A stretch of DNA of 63,551 nt, from positions 1 to 63,551 of the forward strand of contig CALXLX010000006.1 in assembly GCA_944389315.1 (NCBI GenBank), written 5' to 3'. The notes under the pieces are model-generated. The model searched no databases. It was not told the DNA's origin and saw only the letters and a program-made list of their open reading frames with translations. The position numbers were made by a program, and so were the translations under genes. The DNA is from an uncultured Opitutales bacterium. Lineage in GTDB: Bacteria > Verrucomicrobiota > Verrucomicrobiia > Opitutales > Intestinicryptomonadaceae. Shown here piece after piece: positions 1 through 8,744 of this stretch; within the stretch, counting starts at the first letter, position 1; each line of letters begins with the position of its first letter.

Positions 1-444
1 GATTATATTTCCAGTCCCTACGATGGGGCTCCCGCATACGGGTTTTCCGGCGGAATAGCCCTCACTTGGAACTTGTTCGACGGGTTTGTCAGGCAGTACG
101 AGCTCATTTCCGCAAACGCCAAGGAGCGCGCCGCTGCGATGAAGCTCAAGGAGACTCAAATTAAGATAATCTCCGACGTATGGACATATTTTTACGCCTA
201 CAAGAGCGCCTTAAAGCAGGTGGAGAGCGCCCGCGCGGCCGTGGAGGCCAACGAGCAGGCCTGCAACGCGGTGAAGATAGGGTACGATAACGGCATAAAC
301 TCCCTTGTGGACCTGCTAACCGCGCAGGCGAACCTGGCGACGGCCAGGCAGCAGAGCGTAAGCGCAAGCGCGTATCTTGCGCAGTCCATCGTGCAGCTTG
401 CCCACGCCACGGGAACCATGGTCATAAATACTCCGCAGGATTGA
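1..444 (+). CDS. TolC-family outer membrane efflux protein, 3' part only
   Basis: The reading frame is open from base 1, so the start lies outside the window; 147 C-terminal residues are visible. They begin with an aromatic strand ending in TWNLFDGF, the usual lead into the second helical half of an outer membrane efflux protein (OEP) repeat. A long amphipathic, Ala/Gln-rich helix follows, containing GYDNGINSLVDLLTAQANL, which matches the family pattern G..sl.dll.aq. Such proteins form the trimeric outer-membrane channel of tripartite (RND, ABC or MFS) exporters. The partner pump genes are not downstream, so they are probably upstream of the window. The substrate is unknown. The short C-terminal tail ends with no Cys-rich or periplasmic extension. 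Confidence 0.85.
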   Translation, partial: DYISSPYDGAPAYGFSGGIALTWNLFDGFVRQYELISANAKERAAAMKLKETQIKIISDVWTYFYAYKSALKQVESARAAVEANEQACNAVKIGYDNGINSLVDLLTAQANLATARQQSVSASAYLAQSIVQLAHATGTMVINTPQD

Positions 445-926
445 CGCATTCGCGGGAATTTCGCAGGTTTTTGCATGTGGAAGATTTCTTTTGGGGGAAA
501 GAGAAAAATATCACTGCGCGCGCATCTGCTGAGAGGCGAAGGGGCATAAGGCCGCCCCCCCCGGGCTTGCGCTTAAATAGAGATGCCTTCGGGCAAGGGA
601 AGGCTCCTTTCCCGCGGCCGAAAAATTGCGGGAAGAGGGCGGGGCGGATATTCCTTTCCGCAGTGGAGAGTGCATGCATTTTCTCCGCCTTTTGACCGTG
701 GCATGCAAAGACTCTCTCGTGCGCGAAAGGCAAAAGCGCGGCTGGGGGGAAAAATAGTTTAAAATTTTTAGTAAAAAAGCTTGCGCGGGGCTTGGGCGGT
801 ATATTTCATGTCTTTCTTTCATTGCGTCAAGTCGGCGCGTTGGAAATAACATAAACAAAAACAATCAAATAAAGAAAGTTATCCCAGGTTCGCCGCGGCA
901 GCGCGCGCGGATACGGAGCTAAAAAA
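445..926. other. Intergenic region upstream of rpsB, no gene recognised
   Basis: About 480 bases with stop codons scattered through all frames and a low-complexity C/G stretch near 550-620. It must contain the promoter and leader of rpsB. I see no convincing -35/-10 pair; the AT-rich stretch at 755-785 is the likeliest place. A GGAG just upstream of 927 is the ribosome binding site of rpsB. No clear terminator for the efflux gene was found. Confidence 0.5.
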
Positions 927-1838
927 ATGAATATCACACTAAAAGACCTCATGGACGCTGGCGTCCATTTCGGACACCAGGTTCGCCGTTGGAACCCCAA
1001 GAGCAAGCCCTATGTTTACGACCATCGCTCGGGCGTTTCCATAATAGACCTCGAAAAGACCTTCGCGCAGCTTCAGAAGGCTTCCGAGGCCATAGAGGAA
1101 GTTGTGGCAAGCGGCAAGGACATAATGTTTGTTGGCACCAAGCGCCAGGCGCAGGAGATACTCCGCGAGGCGGCCACAATGTGCAATATGCCCTACTGCG
1201 TCAACCGCTGGCTCGGCGGCACGCTGACAAACTTCGAGACGATACAGTCCAGCCTCAAGAAATACCGCCGTTTCCTGAACATGGAAGCCAGCGGAGAGCT
1301 CGATAAGCTCTATTCCAAAGAGGCCGCAGCGATACGCCGCGAGATGGATAGAATGAACAGGAATTTCGAGGGCATAAAGGACATATCAAAGCGTCCGGCC
1401 ATCGTCTTCATAGTGGACATCAAGAACGAGGAAATCGCGGTTTCCGAGTGCAATAAGCTTGGCATACCCACCGTCGCTTTGGTCGACACAAACTCCGACC
1501 CGACGCAGGTTACATATCCCATTCCCGGCAATGACGACGCCGTAAAGAGCATACGCCTGATAACCGAGGTTATCGTCGAGGCTGTTCAAAACGGCATAGC
1601 CAAGAGGGTGGTTGCCCCCAAGCAGGCTCAGGCGGTTGTCCCCGCTGCGGTTTCGGTCGACGGCCAGAACGAGCAGCCCGAGGTTAAATTCTCCGCGGAC
1701 ATAGACGTCGAAAACGTCAAGGACAGCGACGAGGAAAAACCCGCCAAGAAAACCGCGACACGCACCCGCAAGCCGCGCGCGCCCAAGGCCGACGCAAAGG
1801 CTCCCAAGGAGAAAAAATCCGAGAAGGACGCGGAGTAG
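927..1838 (+). CDS. rpsB: 30S ribosomal protein S2
   Basis: Structural protein of the small subunit, needed for S1 recruitment and translation initiation. The N-terminus LKDLMDAGVHFGHQVRRWNPK and the internal NRWLGGTLTNF and PGNDDA segments are diagnostic of bacterial S2. The usual core is about 230-250 residues. Here it is followed by roughly 60 extra residues that are first acidic and then Lys/Ala/Arg-rich (KKTATRTRKPRAPKADAKAP), a disordered basic tail. The start is the ATG preceded by GGAG at about 8 bases. tsf follows after 37 bases, the classical rpsB-tsf operon, so the two are probably co-transcribed. Identification is secure; the role of the tail is unknown. Confidence 0.98.
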   Translation: MNITLKDLMDAGVHFGHQVRRWNPKSKPYVYDHRSGVSIIDLEKTFAQLQKASEAIEEVVASGKDIMFVGTKRQAQEILREAATMCNMPYCVNRWLGGTLTNFETIQSSLKKYRRFLNMEASGELDKLYSKEAAAIRREMDRMNRNFEGIKDISKRPAIVFIVDIKNEEIAVSECNKLGIPTVALVDTNSDPTQVTYPIPGNDDAVKSIRLITEVIVEAVQNGIAKRVVAPKQAQAVVPAAVSVDGQNEQPEVKFSADIDVENVKDSDEEKPAKKTATRTRKPRAPKADAKAPKEKKSEKDAE

Positions 1839-1875
1839 TCTCTAAGTAAAAATCAACAAGGAAAGACAATTTATC

Positions 1876-2484
1876 ATGGCAGAGATAACGGCCAAAATGG
1901 TAGCTTCGCTCCGCGCAAGAACTGGGGCTGGCTTGATAGACTGCAAAAAGGCGTTGCAGGACTGCAACGGAGACGAGGAGCAGGCGATAGAGTGGCTCCG
2001 CAAGAAGGGCGTTGCTACGGCGGCCAAGAAGGCGGGAAGAACGGCGTCGCAGGGCTTGATTGCAAGCTATATACATTCCAACAACAAGGTTGGAGTGCTG
2101 ATAGAGGTGGCTTGCGAGTCAGACTTCGTCGCCAAGAACGAGGAGTTCAGGGCCTTTGTAAAGGACGTTTGCATGCATATTGCCGCGATAGCCCCCATAT
2201 GCGTTAGCAAGGACGACGTCCCCGCAGAGCTGATCGCCAAGGAGAAGGAAATTGCCATGGCGCAGATGTCGGAGGATCCGGCTTTCGCCAAGAAGCCCGA
2301 GCAGGTCAAGCAGAAGATAGTCGAGGGCAAGATCGCCAAGATTATCGACGAGAAGGCCCTCCTCGAGCAGCCCTTCGTCAAGGACGACAAGCACACCGTC
2401 GGCGAGGTTCTCACGCAGAAGATCGCCACGATAGGCGAGAAGATTGAAATCAAGCGCTTCGTCCGCTACGCGGTAGGCGAGTAG
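1876..2484 (+). CDS. tsf: Elongation factor Ts, short form
   Basis: Guanine-nucleotide exchange factor that regenerates EF-Tu-GTP in the cytoplasm. The N-terminal UBA-like module has the motif RARTGAGLIDCKKAL, and the core contains the EF-Tu contact motif ESDFVAKNEEF. At 202 residues it is the short single-repeat type rather than the 280-residue E. coli type: after the first core domain it runs directly into the C-terminal LLEQPFVKD..TVGEVL..KIATIGEKI segment. It is the second gene of the rpsB-tsf operon and is followed by a strong terminator at 2508-2545. A purine-rich AAGGAAAG lies about 12 bases before the ATG. Confidence 0.97.
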   Translation: MAEITAKMVASLRARTGAGLIDCKKALQDCNGDEEQAIEWLRKKGVATAAKKAGRTASQGLIASYIHSNNKVGVLIEVACESDFVAKNEEFRAFVKDVCMHIAAIAPICVSKDDVPAELIAKEKEIAMAQMSEDPAFAKKPEQVKQKIVEGKIAKIIDEKALLEQPFVKDDKHTVGEVLTQKIATIGEKIEIKRFVRYAVGE

Positions 2485-2507
2485 GGCGCTTTTATCTTTC
2501 AAAGCGA

Positions 2508-2545
2508 AGCGCGCACGATATGCAAAATATGATGCGCGCTTTTTA
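2508..2545 (+). terminator. Rho-independent terminator of rpsB-tsf
   Basis: An eight-base GC-rich arm, AGCGCGCA at 2508-2515, pairs perfectly with TGCGCGCT at 2533-2540 and is followed at once by TTTTATT. The loop contains a minor second ATAT/ATAT pairing. It lies 24 bases after the tsf stop and just ahead of the tRNA-Leu gene. Confidence 0.85.
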
Positions 2546-2552
2546 TTGAGCC

Positions 2553-2636
2553 GCTCAGGTGGCGAAATCGGTAGACGCATCGGCTTTAGGTGCCGATGTC
2601 CGCAAGGACGTAAGGGTTCAAGTCCCTTCCTGAGCA
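2553..2636 (+). tRNA. tRNA-Leu (anticodon TAG)
   Basis: A class II tRNA. The acceptor stem GCTCAGG pairs with CCTGAGC. The anticodon stem TCGGC/GCCGA encloses the loop TTTAGGT, giving anticodon TAG for CUA and other CUN codons. A long variable arm built on GTCC GCAA GGAC identifies leucine (serine is excluded by the anticodon), and the T arm is GGGTTCAAGTCCC. The discriminator base is A. The following bases are CAT, so the CCA end is not encoded and must be added after transcription. Confidence 0.96.
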
Positions 2637-2645
2637 CATAAATTT

Positions 2646-2685
2646 AACGGCCCGCGGCGGATTTTGTATCCTCGCGGGCTGTTTC
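2646..2685 (+). terminator. Probable terminator after tRNA-Leu
   Basis: AACGGCCCGCG at 2646-2656 pairs with CGCGGGCTGTT at 2673-2683, with one G-U pair, around a 16-base loop. It is followed by only a short T run. It lies 10 bases beyond the tRNA 3' end, where a terminator is expected. Confidence 0.6.
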
Positions 2686-3114
2686 GTGCGGCGAAGTGCG
2701 TATGGGCGTGCCGTATTTCCCTGGTGGCGGCAATGCGTTCTTGCGTTAAGTGTTCTCATATGCGCTCTGGCGGCTGCCTTGCAGAGTTTTATTTTTCGCA
2801 ACCCGTATGGGGGCAGATATATCTTTTCAAAAACAGCCCCAACTTGCGGCGCGGGCAAAAATAGGGAATTTAGATATGGGGAGACTTGCATGGTCATATC
2901 TGGCTTTTCTCCCTGCATTTAGGCTCACTATTTTGGCTGTGGCGGCCAAACTTAATTTACGCGCTTTCCCGCTGCGGAAATTGCGCGCACATTTTAGCGG
3001 AATATTGCCCGCCTTTGGGAAGCTCCTCCCCCCGTGTGTTTTGCCGGTTTCCGCGCCGTAAAAAGGGCTATTATATGCTTTGCAAAAAATGCGATATCCC
3101 ATTTAATGGGCCCG
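2686..3114. other. Intergenic region, no gene recognised
   Basis: Some 430 bases between the tRNA-Leu terminator and the flavin reductase. Several frames stay open for 60-100 codons, but their translations show no family likeness, low-complexity composition and no ribosome binding site. I treat them as chance frames. A TATATG near 3071-3076 could be part of the promoter of the downstream gene. Confidence 0.4.
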
Positions 3115-3729
3115 ATGAAAGTTTTATTGATAAATGGAAGTCCCCGTTTGAACGGCAATACGCACATAGCTCTTTCGGAGATAGCTGGCGCGCTATCCTC
3201 TGAGGGGGTAGATTCCGACATAGTCTCCATAGGCGCAAAGGCGGTTCAGGGGTGCATAGCATGCGGAAAATGCTCGCAGCTCGGGCGCTGCGCTTTCAAG
3301 GACCCGCTGTATGAGAATATACGGGAGAAAATCATATCATGCGACGCTTTGATAGTAGGCTCCCCCACATATTACGCCGGGCCCAACGGCTCATTGTGCG
3401 CGCTTTTGGACAGGCTTTTTTATTCCTGCTCAGAATATCTTCAATACAAGCCCGCCGCAGCCGTTGCGGTTTGCAGAAGGGGCGGCGCGAGCGCGGTTTT
3501 TGACAGGCTGAACAAGTATTTTACGATAAACAATATGCCTGTCGTATCGTCGCAGTACTGGAACAGCGTTCACGGGGCCGCTGCGGGCGAGGCTGCGCAA
3601 GATGCCGAGGGCCTTCAGACGATGAGGGTTCTTGGGCGCAATATGGCCTGGCTTCTTAAGAATATGTCAACCGCGCGCATCTCTCCGCCCGAATCTGAAC
3701 CCCAGATACGCACGAATTTTATAAGATAG
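3115..3729 (+). CDS. NADPH-dependent FMN reductase / flavodoxin-like oxidoreductase
   Basis: The protein opens with MKVLLINGSPRLNGNTHIAL, the phosphate-binding loop of the NADPH-dependent FMN reductase (flavodoxin-like) fold. Near residue 47 is CIACGKCSQLGRCAFKD, three closely spaced cysteines of the type seen in iron-sulfur flavoproteins and related quinone or azo reductases. The motif VGSPTYYAG is the second FMN-contact loop. I place the start at this ATG, rather than further upstream in the same frame, because the conserved strand begins here; no good Shine-Dalgarno is visible. It probably transfers electrons from NAD(P)H through FMN to an unknown acceptor. It stands alone, followed by a bidirectional terminator. 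Confidence 0.85.
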   Translation: MKVLLINGSPRLNGNTHIALSEIAGALSSEGVDSDIVSIGAKAVQGCIACGKCSQLGRCAFKDPLYENIREKIISCDALIVGSPTYYAGPNGSLCALLDRLFYSCSEYLQYKPAAAVAVCRRGGASAVFDRLNKYFTINNMPVVSSQYWNSVHGAAAGEAAQDAEGLQTMRVLGRNMAWLLKNMSTARISPPESEPQIRTNFIR

Positions 3730-3770
3730 AATATCTGCCATGCAGAGCCGATGCCATATGCGGCGCAAAT

Positions 3771-3809
3771 AAAAACGGCGGTGAACCTGTTTTGCCCACC
3801 GCCGTTTTT
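3771..3809. terminator. Bidirectional terminator between flavin reductase and tRNA-Gly
   Basis: A perfect 13-base inverted repeat: AAAAACGGCGGTG at 3771-3783 against CACCGCCGTTTTT at 3797-3809. The A and T runs on the two sides let it end transcription of the reductase (+) and of tRNA-Gly (-). Its right arm abuts the encoded CCA of the tRNA. Confidence 0.9.
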
Positions 3810-3882
3810 GGTGCGGGTAGGCAGAATCGAACTGCCATCATCTGCTTGGAAGACAGAGGTTTTACCACTAAACTATACCCGC
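3809..3882 (-). tRNA. tRNA-Gly (anticodon TCC)
   Basis: Read on the minus strand, the acceptor GCGGGTA pairs with TACCCGC. The D arm contains GTTTAGTGGTAAAAC, the anticodon loop is CTTCCAA (anticodon TCC, reading GGA/GGG), and the T arm is GGCAG TTCGATT CTGCC. The discriminator is A and, unlike the tRNA-Leu above, the CCA end is encoded. The last bases overlap the edge of the bidirectional terminator. Confidence 0.95.
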
Positions 3883-4049
3883 AAGAATAATAGGGTAAGA
3901 TGAAATAACCGCGCGGCAAATAGTCAATTTAAAAAAACAGGATAATTTAGAATATTCGCGCAAAGCGCATATTGAAAGGGGAAACGAGCCATTCTGGCCT
4001 GCTTTTGAGCAGGTTGCGCTTGCGGGCGAGGTTCTTCAAACAGGCGGAG

Positions 4050-4766
4050 TTACTCTCCTGCAGAACGCCTATTTTGTCTGCATGTTTTTTGCCGCGGCCG
4101 GCTTTTTGCAGTGGGCTTCCTTGCAAGAAGCCGGCAGAGCGGGCACATGGTTTCTTCGGTTTTGCATGTGTGCGCTTTGCAGTATTCCCTGCCGTAGTAT
4201 ATTATTTGAAGGTGCAAATTGTACCACTTGTCCTGCGGAAAGATTTTTTTAAGGCTCCGTTCGGTGTCCTCTACACTCTTGCCTTTTGCAAGGCCCCAGC
4301 GCGCGGCAAGCCTGTGTATGTGCGTGTCGACGGGGAAGGCCGGCACGCCGAAGGCCTGCAGCATGAGCACCGACGCAGTCTTGTGGCCAACTCCCGGGAG
4401 GGACTCCAAATCCTCGAACGTATTAGGCACTTTGCCTCCGTATTTTTCCACTATTATCTTTGAAAGGGCCCTGATGTTTTTTGATTTCGCCTCCGAGAGG
4501 CCGCAGGGGCGTATTATGGAGCGTATCTTCTCAACGTCGAGCGCCGCCATTTTCTCGGGTGTTGAGGCTAGTTTAAAAAGGGCGGGGGTGACCTCGTTTA
4601 CGCGGGAATCCTTGCACTGGGCGGATAGAACCACCGCGACGAGAAATGTAAAAGCGTTTTTGCTTTTTAATGGGATTTTCGGATTCGGGTAAAGACGGTC
4701 CAGCTCGTCCATTACTATCTTTGCGCGTTGGCTCATATTCATAGGCCCTGATTTTTTATCCGGCAT
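4050..4766 (-). CDS. nth: Endonuclease III (DNA glycosylase/AP lyase)
   Basis: Base-excision repair enzyme that removes oxidised pyrimidines and cleaves the abasic site. The helix-hairpin-helix LPGVGHKTA carries the catalytic Lys, and FPVDTHIHR carries the catalytic Asp. The C-terminal iron-sulfur loop is unusual. Instead of C-x6-C-x2-C-x5-C the cysteines read C-x4-C-x6-C-x2-C (CKAHTC, then TMC and PLC), with no Cys at the expected last position, followed by a basic tail. The start is ambiguous: ATGs at residues 1, 9 and 11, the last having AGGG about 9 bases upstream. Neighbours are unrelated; it is monocistronic and convergent with nothing obvious. Confidence 0.93.
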   Translation of the reverse strand: MPDKKSGPMNMSQRAKIVMDELDRLYPNPKIPLKSKNAFTFLVAVVLSAQCKDSRVNEVTPALFKLASTPEKMAALDVEKIRSIIRPCGLSEAKSKNIRALSKIIVEKYGGKVPNTFEDLESLPGVGHKTASVLMLQAFGVPAFPVDTHIHRLAARWGLAKGKSVEDTERSLKKIFPQDKWYNLHLQIIYYGREYCKAHTCKTEETMCPLCRLLARKPTAKSRPRQKTCRQNRRSAGE

Positions 4767-5161
4767 CGGGAAAATTCAACCATCTTTTGAAAAAAGAATT
4801 TTGCCCGCGCGCCCAGGCGCCGCGGGATTGGCGTGCATTGTGCAGATTCTGTTACCGGGATTTTCAATTTGCGTTATTGCAGAAACCCGCGCGGGCTTTG
4901 CTGGCGTTTTTATAAAAGCGCTGTATGCCATGCTGGGTAGACGCCTTTCGCCGCCTGGCTCAAGGGCGGTAAACCCGAGCTTTTTGTGCCGGGCTCTGAG
5001 GCTTGAAAAACAAACATGCCGTGCAGCGTCAGTTTTTGCGAATTGAATGCTTGCTCTTTGGCTAATTCCTGGAAAAATTCCCCCATCAACTTATCTCGCG
5101 CGCCAAATCCGAAAAATCTTGATGAAAGCGGTGCAATGGCTATAACTAATATCGCAAGCTG
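4767..5161. other. Intergenic region between nth and a chemoreceptor gene
   Basis: Nearly 400 bases separating two divergently oriented genes. It should contain both promoters, but I could not pick out a convincing pair of hexamers. Open frames here have no recognisable homology. No inverted repeat of note. Confidence 0.4.
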
Positions 5162-7141
5162 ATGAAAATCGACGGCAGACAATTTGGACGCAGACGCATG
5201 GGCCCGAGAAAACCCCTGTTCGGGTCCCTATCTTTCAGGTTGTTTCTGTGCCTTTCGGCGTTTTGCCTGGTACCGATGCTGCTCTTTTTCTCGAGGGCCA
5301 ACAAGGGGGTTGAGAGGTCTGTTCTTTCGGAGCGGGGCGCTGGATTGTACGCATTGTCCGTCTCCCGCGCGGAGGCGGTATCCTCGTATTTCGCGGACAG
5401 GATAAAAACCGCGGAGATGTTCTCGAGACTGCCGTGCGTTTCGGCCTTCCTCGATGCCAAGACGGACAGGGTGCAGTTTGCGGAGGAGTTCTCGAGGTTC
5501 TTCGGAAAGTCGGACTTTAAGGATTGTTTCGTGTTCTCAAAGGACGGGGCGCTGATGTATTCCGCAAAATTTGCAAGCGGAATAAAAAGCGTAACGGACG
5601 AAGTGCTGGACGGCACCCAGATTCTCGAGACGTACAGAAGGGTGGTGGAGTCGGGCAAGACGGCGATATCTCCGCTTTCTACGAATCCGCTGGACGGCAA
5701 TCCGTCGGTATTCATAGCTTCCGCTGTGAGTGTGGACGATTCTTTCGCAGGGGTATGTGTATTTTCAGCGGACCTGTCGAAAGTTATGTCTATGATGGCG
5801 TCGGATTCTCCGTCTTCCGGAAGTTTTGTGTGCGCCTACGCGAAAAATATCCCGTACGTGCTTTCCGCGGCGGGGGAGAGCCTAGAGCTTGTCCCGCGCG
5901 AGCCTCTTGTCCTGAAAGACGGAACGCCCTTCGCCAACAACGAGCTTTCCGGGCCCGTTGACGGGATTCTGGCCGATTCCGCAAAGGGAGAGCCCATCGT
6001 CATCGCGTGGGAATATATACCCATGCTGCGTTGGTACGTGTTCTCCTCGGACAATATCCTTAACTCCACAGGCTTTCTATTAAAGTACGAGAGGGAGCTG
6101 TTTATATTTTCAATATTGCTTCTGCCGTTTTGCATATTTTTCGCGAACATGGTTTCGCGAACGGCCTTGTCTCCCGTAAAAAGGTTAATCGCGCGCTCCG
6201 AAAAGATGTTGTGCGGGGACTTCTCGGACACGGCCCCGGTGCGCGCAAGCATGGAGTTTAAAATCCTCGCGGACAATTTTGCGGCAATCAGAAACATGAC
6301 AGTCTCCTTCATGGAAAGGTCTTCGGACAAAACGCGCGAGGTCTCAGAAAATCTTTCAGACATGCTTACACGCACTAAGGAGCGCGAGCGCATGCTCGGC
6401 ATGGCTTCGGAGTCGGTCGAATCGATACGGGGCAGGGCGTCCGGAATATCGGGAATATCGTCGGCTTTGAAGGAGAGCCTTTCGGCGGTCTTGGCTGCGT
6501 CGGAGGAAACGGTCGTAAATGCCGAGGGGGGGCTTGTCCACATAGAAAAAATAGAGGCCTCCATGAAGGATTTAAACTCTTTCAGCGCGGAGCTTACAGG
6601 CCAGCTGAGAGCCCTCTACGGAAGCGCGGAGGTTATCGAGCGCGTCGTGGAGACTATGGAAAACGTCGCAGACAAGACTAACCTGCTGAGCCTCAACGCC
6701 GCGATAGAGTCGAAAAAAGCCGGGGACTACGGCAAAGGGTTTTCCGTCGTGGCGGCGGAGATTGGCGCGCTGGCAACACAGACGGCAAATTCCACGGTGG
6801 AAATAGAAAAGGGAATTTCGGCAATGATGGCCTCTGTCAACGCGGGAATAGAGGGAATGAACGCCTTTGCAAAAAAAGTGGAATCTTCCTATGCGGACAT
6901 GATGGTGGTCAGCTCGCATCTTACTGGAATCATACAGCGCGTTCAGGGGCTGCCCATGCGCTTGGATTCGGCGTTGGAGTCTCTTTCGGAGCAGGACGCT
7001 TCCTCTGCGGAAATATGCTCGGCGATGGAGGCCCTTAAAAAGGACATAGCAAAAATCCTCGATTCCGTCTTAAAGACAGAGTCCATGGCTGCGGAAACGC
7101 TCGCAAAAGTGCAGAAAAAAGACGGCTCGGGCATTGTCTGA
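5162..7141 (+). CDS. Methyl-accepting chemotaxis protein
   Basis: A transmembrane chemoreceptor of 659 residues. The first membrane segment is at about 23-42 ([19 protein letters not shown]) and the second at about 308-328 ([15 protein letters not shown]). They enclose a roughly 265-residue periplasmic sensor that looks Cache-like. A HAMP-type linker follows ([15 protein letters not shown]), then a helical signalling domain whose hairpin tip [20 protein letters not shown] (about 506-525) is the CheA/CheW contact region. It differs from the usual EAARAGE in having ESKKAGD. No cheA, cheW or cheR lies in the window, so the ligand and output are unknown. It belongs to the same tip subtype as the two receptors at 9408-13828. 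Confidence 0.92.
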   Translation: MKIDGRQFGRRRMGPRKPLFGSLSFRLFLCLSAFCLVPMLLFFSRANKGVERSVLSERGAGLYALSVSRAEAVSSYFADRIKTAEMFSRLPCVSAFLDAKTDRVQFAEEFSRFFGKSDFKDCFVFSKDGALMYSAKFASGIKSVTDEVLDGTQILETYRRVVESGKTAISPLSTNPLDGNPSVFIASAVSVDDSFAGVCVFSADLSKVMSMMASDSPSSGSFVCAYAKNIPYVLSAAGESLELVPREPLVLKDGTPFANNELSGPVDGILADSAKGEPIVIAWEYIPMLRWYVFSSDNILNSTGFLLKYERELFIFSILLLPFCIFFANMVSRTALSPVKRLIARSEKMLCGDFSDTAPVRASMEFKILADNFAAIRNMTVSFMERSSDKTREVSENLSDMLTRTKERERMLGMASESVESIRGRASGISGISSALKESLSAVLAASEETVVNAEGGLVHIEKIEASMKDLNSFSAELTGQLRALYGSAEVIERVVETMENVADKTNLLSLNAAIESKKAGDYGKGFSVVAAEIGALATQTANSTVEIEKGISAMMASVNAGIEGMNAFAKKVESSYADMMVVSSHLTGIIQRVQGLPMRLDSALESLSEQDASSAEICSAMEALKKDIAKILDSVLKTESMAAETLAKVQKKDGSGIV

Positions 7142-7459
7142 AGAAATCTCTTCCGCTAAGACACAAAGCCGCTTTTTTATATCTTTCGTGCTTGCGGGCA
7201 ATGTGCGCATCTTTGTGCTTTTGTATGTTCTTAAGCGTACGGCTTCCTGCCGCCAAAATGCTGTATATACATTCTTATGCCTTTTAGGGGACACTGTTCA
7301 TAGACAAAATCCCATCTCCCGGCGTTTTCATGCGCTGTTTATATCCCGCATCTTTTTGCATTTGTGGATGCTCCGTGCAAAAAGCACCCCGGCGGCCTTC
7401 TTTGCCCGCCGGGGTGTTTTGCTGTGTGCAAATTCCGCAGCCTGACGGCTCGGGAAACG
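7142..7459. other. Intergenic region with a bidirectional terminator
   Basis: About 320 bases between the convergent chemoreceptor and GH99-like genes. Apart from the terminator at 7380-7420 I see nothing that looks coding or structured. Confidence 0.5.
7380..7420. terminator. Bidirectional terminator between convergent genes
   Basis: A GC-rich stem of about 15 pairs: left arm 7380-7395 containing CACCCCGGCGG, right arm 7406-7420 containing CCGCCGGGGTG. It is flanked by A on the left and TTTT on the right, with a single bulged G. It serves the chemoreceptor (+) and the GH99-like gene (-). Confidence 0.85.
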
Positions 7460-8560
7460 TTATTTGTTGCGCTCTATAACCTTTTTTATTGCGTCGAGGC
7501 GGTAAGTTTTATCCCCGAAAGTAGGCGCCAGCCAACCACCTTCGTCGTACTCGTTCCATGCGTAGATGTTTATTAAGCCGTAGGGGCATGCCTTGGGATT
7601 CGCTTTCACAAAATCTATTGCGTCCTGAAGGAAACCGGCTATCTCCTCTGGCGTGGCGTGTTCGTAGTACAGGTTGTTGTCGGGGTCGGGCTTCTTGCGC
7701 TTTTCCCACGGAACCGGATTTATGTATCGCGGCCGCGGATCCGCGCCGGTTGTAACTATCGGGACAACTTCAAAGCCCGTATTCTTTAGCCTGTCCCAAT
7801 ATTCATTGCCCCACGATATGATGTCTTCGTAGCGGCCGCGCTCCTTCCACTGGAGGGCCCAATACGCGCTTACGGCCTGGGCCCCGAAATATTCCGCGGC
7901 AAATTTTGTGCGCCCCTCGGGTGCGCTGTCTTGAATTATCACTATGGGCTTGCCGCCGCCGACAGATTCGGCGTCTTTTATGAACCTTTTGAAAATTCCG
8001 CTCATGTCGGCCTTGTCTAGAGCCTCCTTCTCAAGCGGGTTTGTGTATATGCAAAGCACAAATATCACCGGACGCCCGCCTATCTTAAAATAGGCATCGT
8101 CTCCAATCAGCTCCAGCAGGTAATCGTACATTTTTTGGTTTTTGAGGCTCCCAGGAGAGAGTATAGCGCAAAACGGCATAAGCTTTTTTATCTTGCTGGA
8201 CCTATGAAGGGCAAGAGCCCTGCTCATGCCGACGTCTTTGTCATAGGTGCAGTACGACCAGTAGGACAACCCTGCGTTGTGCGCAAGGCGTATCTCCTCG
8301 TCTATTATCTCCTGCGTGGCTCCGTTTAAGGTTATTGTGCCGTCGGGATTTTCCTTCATGAAAGTCGGCGTCCTATAACGCCAACGCTTGTCGCGCAAAG
8401 TCTTCTCCACTGCGGCCGCAGGGCTGTCCGGAGAATCGTTGCCCCCGTACCATGCATCCCAGCGTATGGCTCCAACCTTTACATCTGTGGCGGCACTGCT
8501 TTGCAAATATGCAAGAAATATCGCGAAAACCCAAAAAATACCCAACAAAAACTTTTTCAT
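7460..8560 (-). CDS. Secreted GH99-like / WbsX-like glycoside hydrolase
   Basis: 366 residues starting with a signal peptide (KKFLLGIFWVFAIFLAYLQS then SAATD). The mature part has VGAIRWDAWYGG, GLSYWSYCTYD, GGRPVIFVLCIYTNP and, near the C-terminus, YAWNEYDEGGWLAPT. This is the pattern of the GH99-like TIM-barrel proteins (the DUF/WbsX group related to endo-alpha-mannosidases), in which NEWDEG.W is conserved. The substrate cannot be read from the sequence. The ATG lies only 6 bases after a TATAAA box, suggesting a leaderless mRNA. It is a single gene with its own terminator. A different glycan-active TIM barrel is possible, but a glycosidase role is likely. Confidence 0.75.
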   Translation of the reverse strand: MKKFLLGIFWVFAIFLAYLQSSAATDVKVGAIRWDAWYGGNDSPDSPAAAVEKTLRDKRWRYRTPTFMKENPDGTITLNGATQEIIDEEIRLAHNAGLSYWSYCTYDKDVGMSRALALHRSSKIKKLMPFCAILSPGSLKNQKMYDYLLELIGDDAYFKIGGRPVIFVLCIYTNPLEKEALDKADMSGIFKRFIKDAESVGGGKPIVIIQDSAPEGRTKFAAEYFGAQAVSAYWALQWKERGRYEDIISWGNEYWDRLKNTGFEVVPIVTTGADPRPRYINPVPWEKRKKPDPDNNLYYEHATPEEIAGFLQDAIDFVKANPKACPYGLINIYAWNEYDEGGWLAPTFGDKTYRLDAIKKVIERNK

Positions 8561-8566
8561 TCCTTA

Positions 8567-8595
8567 TTTATATGTGGAATTTTGTTGATTATCGA
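8567..8595 (-). promoter_or_regulatory. Promoter of the GH99-like gene
   Basis: Reading the minus strand, TCGATA (8595-8590) and TATAAA (8572-8567) are separated by 17 bases. The -10 box ends 6 bases before the ATG, so transcription should start at or next to the start codon. The match to consensus is 4/6 and 5/6. Confidence 0.5.
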
Positions 8596-8690
8596 GTTTA
8601 AAATTCTCCTTTTTAATATTTTTCCATTCAGCAAAAGAGAGCCGTTTTTACCATAGTCGGGGCAGTTTCATTGCCGCGTGTCGGCGGCAT

Positions 8691-8721
8691 AAAAAAACGC
8701 GCTCCGAAACCCGAAGCGCGT
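8691..8721 (-). terminator. Terminator of rplU-rpmA
   Basis: On the minus strand ACGCGCT pairs with AGCGCGT around an 11-base loop and is followed by seven T. It lies about 24 bases past the rpmA stop. Confidence 0.85.
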
Positions 8722-8744
8722 ATGCGATATAATTAAAATTTTTA

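Noticed and set aside
2686..3061. Overlapping open frames of 66-105 codons on both strands downstream of tRNA-Leu.
   Set aside because: No family likeness, no start signals, and mutual overlap; chance open frames in GC-containing DNA.
4801..5046. 81-codon forward frame between nth and the chemoreceptor.
   Set aside because: No start context or recognisable motif; composition like the neighbouring non-coding sequence.
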